Source: Ruminococcus sp. (GTDB lineage Bacteria > Bacillota > Clostridia > Lachnospirales > Lachnospiraceae). From it: a stretch of DNA of 64,000 nt. The notes under the pieces are model-generated. The model was not told the DNA's origin. It did not search any database and was given only the letters and a program-made list of their open reading frames with translations. The first letter of the stretch is position 1. Each line of letters starts with the position of its first letter. This document shows, piece after piece, positions 55,173-63,519 of this stretch. The translations under genes and the position numbers were made by a program. The stretch is from assembly GCA_023663085.1 (NCBI GenBank), contig JAMPIB010000005.1:31114-95113 (forward strand). The letters run 5' to 3'.

Positions 55173-56279
55173 CTACTGCTGCGCAAACGCTCTTATCTTT
55201 TCGATATAAGCCTCCGCCGTATACTCTCCGGCGCGTTTCCTGGCCATTTCTCTATAATGCGCCATCTTCGCCTCATCTTCTAACAATTCCGTTATCCGTC
55301 TGGCAAGTTCCCGCTCCTCGTCTGTGATATTCTCCGGGGAAAAATCCGGTTCGGGATTCATATTGGGTATCAAAATGCCGTATTTATCTTCCAGAATCTC
55401 TCCCGGCCCCGTCAGGCAGTCTGTTGCGATCACCGGCACACCTAAAGCCATTGCCTCCACCATGGCATTGGGAAATCCCTCGTTATAAGAAGTCAGCAGA
55501 TAGAGACTGCCTCTTTTCAGATACGGATAGGGGTTTCTTTTCACACCCGTAAAATATACCACATCATCAATACCGAGTGCAATCGCCAGTTCCCGGTACT
55601 GCGTAAACTCGCCTTTCCCGATGATGACCAGTCTGGTATCGGGTATTTTTTCATGGACGATGGAAAAACTCTTCATTAAATGCCAGAATCCTTTGACGAC
55701 ATCCTCACGGCCCATGGAAACAAGGATGCGCCCGTCCGCCCACGGCAGTTCCGCCTCTTCCTGTACGGCAAGCATCTCCGCCTGTCTGATATCAAACGGA
55801 TTGTTAAGGACTTCCGCTCTATCGCAGCCGTATTTCTCCCACACCTCCCGGTAGATTTCACGCGAACAGCAGATGACTTTATCCGCGCATCTGCAAAACA
55901 GACGGATCTGTCTGGGATTTCCCATGTCCATATAACTTCTGATGCCAAGCCACTTCTTCGCTTTTCCCAAAGAAGCGATATTGGCAAGATTGGCGGTAGG
56001 CCCGAAGCTGTAGGCAATGTCTATCGCCTCTTTCTTTTTGATCTGTCTGAGTTTACGGCCTCTTTTTAATACGTTCCATACCTTGGCCAGCCTGCCCGGC
56101 CGGCTCGGCAGCCGCAGATCCGATACGGGAATCCCCTTGATATCATAAGCGATATCCCTCGAATCAAAGATCGCAATCTGTACCTGAAAATAAGGCTGTA
56201 ACAGTTTTGCCGTTGTCACACATACTTTTTCCAAACCGCCCTGATGCAGCGAGGGCACGATCAGCAACATTTTTTTCAT
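55173..56279 (-). CDS. GT4 family glycosyltransferase
   Basis: This 368-residue GT-B protein has KMLLIVPSLHQGGLEKVCVT at the N-terminus, RILVSMGREDVVKGFWHLMK opening the C-domain, and the donor loop SYNEGFPNAMVEAMALGVP followed by LTGPGEILEDKYG. It is close to the poly-GT4 enzymes of capsule loci (GalNAc-alpha or alpha-1,4-GalNAc type in some cases), but specificity is not readable. Its ATG overlaps the stop of the preceding GT4 gene (ATGA at 56276-56279), so the two are co-translated. Confidence 0.9.
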   Translation of the reverse strand: MKKMLLIVPSLHQGGLEKVCVTTAKLLQPYFQVQIAIFDSRDIAYDIKGIPVSDLRLPSRPGRLAKVWNVLKRGRKLRQIKKKEAIDIAYSFGPTANLANIASLGKAKKWLGIRSYMDMGNPRQIRLFCRCADKVICCSREIYREVWEKYGCDRAEVLNNPFDIRQAEMLAVQEEAELPWADGRILVSMGREDVVKGFWHLMKSFSIVHEKIPDTRLVIIGKGEFTQYRELAIALGIDDVVYFTGVKRNPYPYLKRGSLYLLTSYNEGFPNAMVEAMALGVPVIATDCLTGPGEILEDKYGILIPNMNPEPDFSPENITDEERELARRITELLEDEAKMAHYREMARKRAGEYTAEAYIEKIRAFAQQ

Positions 56280-57433
56280 AATTCCGAATCGTCTCCGTAT
56301 AAATAAAATTTCCGGTAAGCATCTACCTGCTTCTTCACGTCAAAACCGCTTTCTGTAAGTTCCCTGTAAGTATCCCGTCTCTCATATGTCATCCGTGCGG
56401 CAATTTCCTGCGCCCAGACTTCCGGCGGCAGGTCGATGCTTAAATAGGTCACAAGTTCTGTGGCCTGCGCTTCTTTCGTCACGGTATCCGACACCAGACA
56501 GGGCAGTCCCGCCGCCTGCGCTTCTACTAACACGCCCGGCAGCCCCTCATGAAAAGAAGGCAGTAAAAAAATATCAAATGCCTGATAATAATCCTGCGGA
56601 TTTCTCTGTACACCTTCAAAGAATACTTTATCCCGTATTCCGAGCGTACTGCACTTTTCCTGCATTTTCTCCTTATCCGGCCCATCGCCTAACAGAACAA
56701 GCACCGCATCCTCCCGCATCCGCGCAGTTTCCGCAAAGATATCAATGAGATACGGATGATTTTTCTGTGTATCAAAACGTCCCACATGCCCCAGCACAAA
56801 CTTATCTTCTATCCCTAATTTCTTCCGCATGGCCGCTCTTTTTTCCGGCTGATAAATAAACTTTCCCGCATCAATGGCATTGTGGATGATCTTTACATTA
56901 CCTGCCTCCACCCACTTTTTACCAAAGACATCAATGCCCGCCAGTTCGGAACAGGCGAAGCATTTATCGGCGATCCGGTAGAGATTCCTGCGTAAGATCT
57001 TCGTAGCCATACCCTTTAAGCCCTTTTCAACCCCCGCATTCCGGGAATGCGCAACTGTCATGGGAATGCCCGCTTTTTTCGCAAGCGGCAGATAAATAGA
57101 GGCGGTACTTGTCATATGTCCCTGCACCGCCTTAAATTCATGATGCGCGGCAAAAAAAGCGCGGATTGCCTTACGATAAGTGAAATAATTATAAACTCTG
57201 AATTTAGGGAGCACATAAATATGCCCTCCCATACTTTTGATCTCTTCATCAAAAAACTGTGGCATTCTTTTGGATACGTCATCTCCGGCGCGCTTTACGG
57301 CGCTGCTGTGCACGAGAAAATCAAACTGGATCTCCGTTTTATCCATCTGACGATATAAGTCCATGATGCGGCTTTCCGCGCCGCCAGCGCCCGTTCCGCC
57401 GAGCACATGCAAAATACGTATTGGTTTCGGCAT
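56276..57433 (-). CDS. GT4 family glycosyltransferase
   Basis: This 385-residue GT-B protein starts IRILHVLGGTGAGGAESRIM, close to the EpsF/CapM branch of GT4. GHVGRFDTQKNHPYLIDIF marks the C-domain, and the donor loop is SFHEGLPGVLVEAQAAGLP. The N-domain contains AHSRNAGVEKG. It transfers a sugar to a lipid-linked acceptor, with unknown donor. The ribosome site GGAG lies 7 bases before the ATG, and its stop overlaps the next gene. Confidence 0.92.
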   Translation of the reverse strand: MPKPIRILHVLGGTGAGGAESRIMDLYRQMDKTEIQFDFLVHSSAVKRAGDDVSKRMPQFFDEEIKSMGGHIYVLPKFRVYNYFTYRKAIRAFFAAHHEFKAVQGHMTSTASIYLPLAKKAGIPMTVAHSRNAGVEKGLKGMATKILRRNLYRIADKCFACSELAGIDVFGKKWVEAGNVKIIHNAIDAGKFIYQPEKRAAMRKKLGIEDKFVLGHVGRFDTQKNHPYLIDIFAETARMREDAVLVLLGDGPDKEKMQEKCSTLGIRDKVFFEGVQRNPQDYYQAFDIFLLPSFHEGLPGVLVEAQAAGLPCLVSDTVTKEAQATELVTYLSIDLPPEVWAQEIAARMTYERRDTYRELTESGFDVKKQVDAYRKFYLYGDDSEL

Positions 57434-57448
57434 TCTCTCTCTCCACTC

Positions 57449-58369
57449 TCAGGCCAGAATATCTCCCGGCTGCAATTCCCGCTCACATTCATAACGGTCG
57501 ATCAGAAGCGATCCATCCACCGTCCGCACAACCAGCTTTTTATCAAAAACATCTATCACTTCTCCGGGCGCATAGGCCGAAAAATCTATCATTTCATCAA
57601 AAGGATGCGCCTCCCACACCGTCACCTTCATTTCCCCACACATGGCGAAAGCCCCCGGAAACGGCGCCGCCACACCACGGATCAGATTATAAATGGTTCT
57701 CGTTCTCTCGTGGAAATCTATCTTACCATCGACTGCGGCACGCTTATCATACCAGGAATCAAAATCTTTCGATTCCGTGCGGATGGTAATGCTGTCCGTT
57801 TCATAGGCTTTTAATAATCTGCGGATCAGATTCTTAGAACAGATCATATTTTTATACTGCGCCGTGCGGATATCGTCATGTACTGTCAGGGAAAACATTT
57901 CCGTGGCGAAAATATTGGGACTGTCCGCTTTCTCATCATAACGGAACAGGTTCAGATTGAATCTGGTATCACCCAGAATAATAGACCAGTTGAGCGGCGA
58001 ACGGCCTCTGCCAAAGGGCAGATATCCGCAGTTACCGTGGAAACCGTATATGCCGTATGGAAAGCGGTCAAGTACACAGGCCGGGATCAGTCTCTGCCAG
58101 CCCATGGAGATACCGATATCAAATTCATTTTCCTGTAAAAATCTCTGCGTCTTATCATCCGTCAGGAAATAACTGTCCGCTTCATGCACCGGAATGCCGT
58201 ATTTTTCCGTCAGGAAAGAAAGCCCTTTATAACCGGATACCTGATTCTTCTTCGTGACCTCCGGGCTGATGGTGATGATAAGGTCTACCGGCATGATGGT
58301 ATTGTGGATAAATTCGACGATATTTTCAGAGGTATCCTTTACGCCGAAGACTACAACTTTATATTTCAT
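57449..58369 (-). CDS. Fmt-like formyltransferase, probably sugar-directed
   Basis: This 306-residue protein has a formyltransferase N-terminal domain (GFHGNCGYLPFGRGRSPLNW, H111) and an Fmt-type C-terminal domain (from about 205, with IRGVAAPFPGAFAM). The usual N-x-H pair is changed: the Asn position holds Gly (GFH). The Asp is probably D149 in DEKADSPN. Relatives in polysaccharide loci N-formylate amino sugars on nucleotide sugars. A true tRNA formyltransferase is less likely because the active-site pattern differs and def is absent. It lies between a GT10 gene and two GT4 genes. Confidence 0.8.
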   Translation of the reverse strand: MKYKVVVFGVKDTSENIVEFIHNTIMPVDLIITISPEVTKKNQVSGYKGLSFLTEKYGIPVHEADSYFLTDDKTQRFLQENEFDIGISMGWQRLIPACVLDRFPYGIYGFHGNCGYLPFGRGRSPLNWSIILGDTRFNLNLFRYDEKADSPNIFATEMFSLTVHDDIRTAQYKNMICSKNLIRRLLKAYETDSITIRTESKDFDSWYDKRAAVDGKIDFHERTRTIYNLIRGVAAPFPGAFAMCGEMKVTVWEAHPFDEMIDFSAYAPGEVIDVFDKKLVVRTVDGSLLIDRYECERELQPGDILA

Positions 58370-58405
58370 GTTTTATCCGTATCCTCTCTTAAGATATATG
58401 TCCTG

Positions 58406-59341
58406 TTATCCGGACGTTTCCCCACCGCACAGATAGTGCTCGTACAGATAATCCTGCATGTTGGCATATTCCTGCACGCGACGGTAATTATCCAGAACGG
58501 CAGACAGTCTTTCTTCATAAGTTTCCCGCGTACACTGTATGAGCGCATCCACGGCATGTTCTATATCCATATCCGGCAGGAGTATCATCCCCTCCGGATT
58601 AAAAAAGTCAGCGATCTTACGTGCGCCCAGATAGACCGGTATCACCTGCGCCGCAAAACAGCTTGTCAGCCTCTCTGAAAAATAATAATCCGAAATATCG
58701 TTTTCTATGACAATGGAAAAGCGGAACGTGTCCAGACATTCATCCACACTCTGCACATAACTGCCCCCGTCAAACTTCCCAAAGGTATGCGCCAGTCCGT
58801 CTTTCTTGCATCGTCTGGCCAGTTCGAGACGGAATTTGTGCAGCGGGCACATGACCTTATCAGAACTTAATATGGAGATATCTTTATCTTTCTTCTGATA
58901 CAGATCCTCTTTCATCTCCCGGTTCCAGATACCGGCGGCGATCGGATAGAATCTGGCATTTTCCAGTTCGTTTAACAGCTTATCATCATAGGTGAAAATA
59001 TATTTAAACTCTTTTTCCAGTCCCTTATGCTTATGAAATATTTCATATTCCTGCGGTACGATGACCTTCGACTCCGTCAGCATACCGTACTTGATACGCG
59101 GCGCTCCCAAAGTATGCAGCATCGCTTCGGAGCCGTAGAAATGCGTATCCAGACCGTAATTATATCTGTCCCAGAAAAAATACTTTCCCTCATGTCCGTA
59201 AGGGGCATGCTGACTGTGTCTGTTACGGATAAAATAAGTCTCTAAAAGTCCGCCTTCCGCGTTATAGATCCTGGGCATCGTGCCGTCAATATGATACTCT
59301 TTGCCAAATTGCAGGCGGTATGCGCCGATTTTTAATTCCAT
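58406..59341 (-). CDS. GT10 family fucosyltransferase-like enzyme
   Basis: This 311-residue GT-B enzyme has the C-terminal GT10 signature: FRFSIVIENDISDYYFSERL (206-225) then FAAQVIPVYLGA (229-240), the GDP-fucose binding region of alpha-1,3/1,4-fucosyltransferases, with the usual T in the TEK motif changed to S (SERL). IADFFNPEGMILL follows. Family members add fucose to GlcNAc. Whether this one uses fucose is not certain from sequence. The 73 bases before it are AT-rich and carry no clear signal, and the ribosome site is CAGGAG. Confidence 0.85.
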   Translation of the reverse strand: MELKIGAYRLQFGKEYHIDGTMPRIYNAEGGLLETYFIRNRHSQHAPYGHEGKYFFWDRYNYGLDTHFYGSEAMLHTLGAPRIKYGMLTESKVIVPQEYEIFHKHKGLEKEFKYIFTYDDKLLNELENARFYPIAAGIWNREMKEDLYQKKDKDISILSSDKVMCPLHKFRLELARRCKKDGLAHTFGKFDGGSYVQSVDECLDTFRFSIVIENDISDYYFSERLTSCFAAQVIPVYLGARKIADFFNPEGMILLPDMDIEHAVDALIQCTRETYEERLSAVLDNYRRVQEYANMQDYLYEHYLCGGETSG

Positions 59342-59414
59342 AAGTCTCCTGCCCGTGCCTTCCCGCTGTTTATCATGATTCCTTAATAATCTTTCAAAAA
59401 TCTTTTAAAACTTC

Positions 59415-60389
59415 TTACAGGTTCTCCTTATACCATTCTATGGCCAGTTCAATTCCTTTTTTGAAATCATATTCCGGATCATAACCCAGAAGCTGTCTGG
59501 CCTTGGTGATATCGGCATTAGAATCCCTGACATCCCCGCGTCTGGCCGGGCCGAAATTCGGTTCCACTTTCTTACCGAGCGCCTCGCACAGATCATAATA
59601 GATATCAATGAGAAATTCTCTGCCGCCGGCGCCGATATTAAACGCCTCCCCTGCGGCATCGCCGGAGGCCAGACACGCTTTCATATTGGCCTCGATCACA
59701 TTGTCGATATACGTAAAGTCTCTGGACTGTCTGCCGTCGCCGTTGATGGTCGGCACCTCGCCATGCAGAAGCTGTCTGATGAATTTAGGGATGACCGCCG
59801 CGTACATGCCGTTCGGATCCTGCCGCCGTCCGAATACGTTAAAATACCGCAGCCCGTAAGTATCCAGTCCATATAACTCCTTATAAAGCCTGCCGTATTC
59901 TTCATCCACTTTTTTGGTCAGCGCATAAGGCGAAAGCACTTTGCCTTCCTGCCCTTCTTTCTTCGGCAGTACCGGATGATCGCCATACACGGAAGAACTC
60001 GAAGCATAGACGAACTTTTTCACGCCGTTTTGTCTGGCGGATTCCATCATATTCAACGTGCCGCGGATATTAATCTCTTCATACAAAAGCGGCATTTCGA
60101 TACTTCTCGGTACACTTCCCCATGCCGCCTGATTCATCACATAAGTGACATCCTTTGTGGCCTCCATACAGGTATCGAGATCTCTGATATCGCCTTTTAT
60201 GAAAGTAAAATTGTCCAGTTTGGTCAACGGTTCGATATTCTCATACTTTCCGGTAGAAAGATTGTCCAGACAGCGGACCGTATATCCTTTATCCGCCAGA
60301 GCCTCGCACAGATTCGAGCCGATAAAACCCGCACCGCCGGTTACTAAAAACACACTGTCCTTGTCAAATGTCACATCCTGAAAACCCAT
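59415..60389 (-). CDS. wbpP: UDP-GlcNAc C4-epimerase (WbpP/TviC-like)
   Basis: This 324-residue extended SDR enzyme has the NAD-binding loop GGAGFIGS (18-25), YASSSSVYGDHP, and the catalytic SPYALTKK, with RYFNVFGRRQDPNGMYAAVIP and NGDGRQSRDFTYIDNV. These motifs are characteristic of group-3 UDP-hexose 4-epimerases preferring N-acetylated substrates (WbpP, TviC). It interconverts UDP-GlcNAc/UDP-GalNAc or the matching uronic acids. Beside the dehydrogenase at 61796-63112 it completes a two-step route to UDP-GalNAcA. The start at 60389 lies 12 bases after AGAAAGG. An in-frame ATG at 60401 abuts that site, and a longer frame upstream overlaps the next gene. Confidence 0.9.
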   Translation of the reverse strand: MGFQDVTFDKDSVFLVTGGAGFIGSNLCEALADKGYTVRCLDNLSTGKYENIEPLTKLDNFTFIKGDIRDLDTCMEATKDVTYVMNQAAWGSVPRSIEMPLLYEEINIRGTLNMMESARQNGVKKFVYASSSSVYGDHPVLPKKEGQEGKVLSPYALTKKVDEEYGRLYKELYGLDTYGLRYFNVFGRRQDPNGMYAAVIPKFIRQLLHGEVPTINGDGRQSRDFTYIDNVIEANMKACLASGDAAGEAFNIGAGGREFLIDIYYDLCEALGKKVEPNFGPARRGDVRDSNADITKARQLLGYDPEYDFKKGIELAIEWYKENL

Positions 60390-60415
60390 TTGTATATCCA
60401 TCCTTTCTGCTGTTT

Positions 60416-61792
60416 TTACCCGTTTTCTTTCGCTCCATTTCCTTCCCTGCGCGGCCGCAGCCATTCTACCAATAACAAAAACAGAGCCATATAGAACAGG
60501 GAAAAACCATATATCATATATCGTGATAAGCACATAATCGTAAGGGAAGTGGCGCATACATTGGCCGCAATGAACAATAAAGCGAGTCCCATAAGATAAA
60601 CACTCTTACCGCTGTTATTCTTATGGTATCTGCTCTTAATGCCTACCATGACCATCAGTACCACGGAGATCAGATACAAAAGCAGCACGAGCGGATTGAT
60701 CCATCTGTGCACAACTCCTATGCTCCTGATAAAACCATACCGGCAAAGCAGAAGGTAATCATAAAACCATTGTCCGAAACAGCACGGGAGCAGTTTCTCT
60801 AACATCCTGCCCGCCATGATATCCGACAGGCGGCTCTGCGTATAATAATCCGTGTTCGGGCCGAAATAATAACGGGACAGATCAGCCTCCAAGATCTGGA
60901 ATTTTATAATATCATGATATTCTTCCAGATGCGCCGTTTTTTCTGCAGGCGAATCTCCTGCATGGCGATAACCGGCGCCGATCGCCTCCGCTTCTTCATA
61001 GAATCTGTCAAAAAAAGCCCGCTCCTCGCTGCCCTGCGCAAATACTTCGCCGTCTTCCCGGTCGCAGGCATAGATCACGTTCGCCAGCGTATTGACCTTT
61101 CCGTATGTGTTCCCCATAAAATAGCCGGTCACGCAGTAATTATACGTATGCACTGACAGACTTCTAAGGCCGAATGTGCAGACGACTGCCAGAAGCAACA
61201 GAATAAGTTTTTTATATTTTTTTTCACCAAACAGGACGATACCTGCCGCAATGAGCCAGATGAGGATCGTTGTCATCATCTGCCCTCTCGTCATGGACAA
61301 AAGATAAGCAAACAGCAGACTGTAAAGCATATCCTTCCTTTTTTTTTCAAAAAGCATCTTCAACGTAAATAAAACGAAAAACTGGAACAGCGGAATACAG
61401 AGCGCCTCACTCATCACGGAGTTTTCCAGAAAAATCCCCAGCGCCGAAACATATCTGGTCACAAGATGCGGCATCAACTCCAAAACAAGAAGTACCAGTT
61501 CCTCCCATAACGACAACGCAAACAGCTTTCGCAGATATTCTATCAGACAAAAGATGCTAAATACCGCCAGCAGATTCTGTAAGAGTGCCGCCAGCACAAG
61601 TCCTGCACTTTCACCCGCGATCAGTCTGCATACGAATAAAAAAAGCGGATAAAGCGGCTCCCGGTGTATGTGCATGGTAATATACTGTTCGGAATCATTA
61701 TAGACCCCTACTCCGTAAACTGCAAACATTCCCAGGAAAAAAATTAATAAAATCATGAAAATAGCAAAAGATCTCTTACGTTGCGCACTCAC
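60416..61792 (-). CDS. GT-C-like polytopic membrane glycosyltransferase
   Basis: This 458-residue protein has about ten predicted helices and is a paralogue of the gene at 4095-5621: the first outer loop has an Asp-Ser followed by HREPLYPLFLFVCR, and both share a helix motif with SMTRGQMMTT or the equivalent IRSQLVFLL. A central outer loop is rich in Glu, Arg and Tyr (DLSRYYFGPNTDYYTQSRL). The predicted role is sugar transfer from a lipid-phosphate donor outside the membrane. The start codon is GTG, 3 bases after the dehydrogenase stop. Confidence 0.65.
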   Translation of the reverse strand: MSAQRKRSFAIFMILLIFFLGMFAVYGVGVYNDSEQYITMHIHREPLYPLFLFVCRLIAGESAGLVLAALLQNLLAVFSIFCLIEYLRKLFALSLWEELVLLVLELMPHLVTRYVSALGIFLENSVMSEALCIPLFQFFVLFTLKMLFEKKRKDMLYSLLFAYLLSMTRGQMMTTILIWLIAAGIVLFGEKKYKKLILLLLAVVCTFGLRSLSVHTYNYCVTGYFMGNTYGKVNTLANVIYACDREDGEVFAQGSEERAFFDRFYEEAEAIGAGYRHAGDSPAEKTAHLEEYHDIIKFQILEADLSRYYFGPNTDYYTQSRLSDIMAGRMLEKLLPCCFGQWFYDYLLLCRYGFIRSIGVVHRWINPLVLLLYLISVVLMVMVGIKSRYHKNNSGKSVYLMGLALLFIAANVCATSLTIMCLSRYMIYGFSLFYMALFLLLVEWLRPRREGNGAKENG

Positions 61793-61795
61793 TTA

Positions 61796-63112
61796 TCATA
61801 ATCTCCAATACAGATAATCATCTGTCAGATATTCCTGCCTGTCGAGCATTCCCTTCAGATCCATGAGCACTTTTTTCTTATGCTTTGGATCAAAAAAGGC
61901 GGAAATATCGTCTTTGCTCAATTTCGAGAACTCTTTGTGGGAAACTGCGATCACTACCGCATCCATATCCTTCACATCATGGAGCGTCCCGAAAGTAATG
62001 CCATAGAGGCGTTTGGCCTCCGCCGCATCCGCCGCCGGGTCTACCACCAGCGGTGTGATACCGTACTCTCCAAGTTCATTATAAATATCTATTACCTTTG
62101 TATTTCTCGTATCGGGACAGTTTTCTTTAAAAGTAAAGCCCAGAATTGCCACTTTCGCTTTTTTCACCGGAACATCCGTCTTAATGAGATTTTTGACAAG
62201 ACACTCCGCCACATATTTCCCCATCTCATCATTGATACGCCTGCCCGCCAAGATAATGCGGGAATGATACCCTAATTCGTCAGACTTATAAGTCAGATAA
62301 TAGGGATCGACACCGATACAGTGGCCGCCTACCAGTCCCGGCATAAATTTAAGGAAATTCCATTTCGTTCCTGCTGCCTCCAGTACTGACTTGGTGTCGA
62401 TATCCATTTTATGGAAGATGATAGAAAGTTCATTCATAAACGCTATGTTGATATCCCTCTGGCTGTTTTCAATTACCTTGGCCGCCTCCGCCACCTTGAT
62501 GGATTCGGCGCGGTATACGCCGGCCTCGACAACCAGTTCGTATATCTTAGCCACCGTATCCAGTGTTTCTTCGTCCATGCCGGATACAATCTTGGTGATA
62601 GTTTCTAATCTGTGTACTTTATCGCCCGGATTGATACGCTCCGGCGAATAACCGATCTTAAAATCCACGCCGCAGCGCAGTCCGGATTCTTTTTCCAAAA
62701 TCGGCACACAGATATCTTCCGTAACACCCGGATATACCGTCGATTCAAATACAACGACCGAACCTTTGGTGAGATTTTGTCCTAAAATACGGCTGGCACC
62801 CTCTACCGGCGATAAGTCCGGCGTATGATCGGACTTAACGGGTGTCGGCACCGCTACGATATGAAATTTAGCCTCCCGTAACTTAGCCGGATCGGCCGTA
62901 AATTCTACCGTCGTTTCCCGGATCACTTCGTCTCCGACTTCTTTCGTGGGATCGACGCCATTTTTATACAGATCAATCTTTTCTTTATTCAGATCGAATC
63001 CTACCACCTTGATTTTTCTGGCAAAAGCTACGGCAATCGGCATCCCGACATAACCAAGCCCCACCAGGGAAAGTTTTTCTTCTCCGCTTACTATTTTCTC
63101 ATACAAATCCAT
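61796..63112 (-). CDS. wbpO: UDP-N-acetylhexosamine 6-dehydrogenase (WbpO/TviB-like)
   Basis: This 438-residue nucleotide sugar dehydrogenase has an N-terminal NAD domain (LVGLGYVGMPIAVAFA, VGFDLN), a middle domain with FESTVYPGVTEDIC and GYSPERINPGDK, the catalytic Cys in GLVGGHCIGVDPYYL, and a C-terminal NDP-sugar domain (LGFTFKENCPDTRNTK). The pattern fits the Vi-antigen TviB / WbpO group that oxidises UDP-GlcNAc or UDP-GalNAc to the uronic acid. It is the first gene of the locus in transcription order. Its leader is AAAGGAGCAGC, then ATG TAA, a start-stop pair, just before the true ATG. Confidence 0.92.
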   Translation of the reverse strand: MDLYEKIVSGEEKLSLVGLGYVGMPIAVAFARKIKVVGFDLNKEKIDLYKNGVDPTKEVGDEVIRETTVEFTADPAKLREAKFHIVAVPTPVKSDHTPDLSPVEGASRILGQNLTKGSVVVFESTVYPGVTEDICVPILEKESGLRCGVDFKIGYSPERINPGDKVHRLETITKIVSGMDEETLDTVAKIYELVVEAGVYRAESIKVAEAAKVIENSQRDINIAFMNELSIIFHKMDIDTKSVLEAAGTKWNFLKFMPGLVGGHCIGVDPYYLTYKSDELGYHSRIILAGRRINDEMGKYVAECLVKNLIKTDVPVKKAKVAILGFTFKENCPDTRNTKVIDIYNELGEYGITPLVVDPAADAAEAKRLYGITFGTLHDVKDMDAVVIAVSHKEFSKLSKDDISAFFDPKHKKKVLMDLKGMLDRQEYLTDDYLYWRL

Positions 63113-63126
63113 TTTACATGCTGCTC

Positions 63127-63161
63127 CTTTCGTGCGTTATCTATGTTCAATGTATTTCATA
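63127..63161. repeat. 35-base direct repeat, copy 1
   Basis: This is identical except for one base to 63485-63519. On the minus strand it covers the last four residue codons and stop of the dinD remnant and the leader of the dehydrogenase gene up to CACGAAAG. Together the copies flank the dinD remnant. Confidence 0.92.
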
Positions 63162-63410
63162 ATCTTTTATTGGCTTGTTTGTTACGCCAGCATCTACGAT
63201 TTTCCTGACCTCAGGAAAATCGTCAGATACATCGTGTCCACTGTTTTCACAGGCAATCATTGCACGTCCAATTACTTTTGAAAAATTTTCCCATTTTGAA
63301 TATTCTAATACATCCGCTAACTCTCTTGCACTCCAAAACTCCAAACCATCTTCTCTGATATGTTTAATATCTTCAAACTTCTTATATTCTTTTGCGTTCA
63401 ATTCCATCAT
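63147..63410 (-). pseudogene. dinD: Truncated dinD (BRO-N domain) remnant
   Basis: The 87-residue product resembles the N-terminus of DinD (DNA-damage-inducible protein D), normally about 270-280 residues: EDGLEFWSARELADVLEYSKW and NKPIKDYE are recognisable. The similarity stops exactly at DYE, after which the frame runs into the 35-base direct repeat and ends with IH and a stop. The C-terminal two thirds are missing, so this is most likely a broken gene, although a short protein could still be made from GGTGG before the ATG. Confidence 0.75.
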
Positions 63411-63451
63411 CTAACCCACCTTTCCAACATTTTAAGAAGGACAAGTCATTC

Positions 63452-63492
63452 CCGTCGTTTCCCTGATCACCTCGTTCCCGACTTCTTTCGTG
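63452..63492. pseudogene. 41-base scrap of a wbpO/tviB-like dehydrogenase gene
   Basis: This stretch aligns without gaps to 62908-62948 inside the dehydrogenase gene, with 37 of 41 bases identical and at the same orientation. It codes for nothing here. The four differences mean it came from a divergent copy and is not a recent duplication of the resident gene. The scrap joins the 35-base repeat at the shared CACGAAAG. Confidence 0.85.
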
Positions 63493-63519
63493 CGTTATCT
63501 ATGTTCAATTTATTTCATA
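63485..63519. repeat. 35-base direct repeat, copy 2
   Basis: This is the counterpart of 63127-63161 with one base different. Here it covers the last codons and stop of the HEPN gene and its downstream bases. The 358-base spacing of the copies equals one dinD remnant plus the dehydrogenase scrap. Confidence 0.92.
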
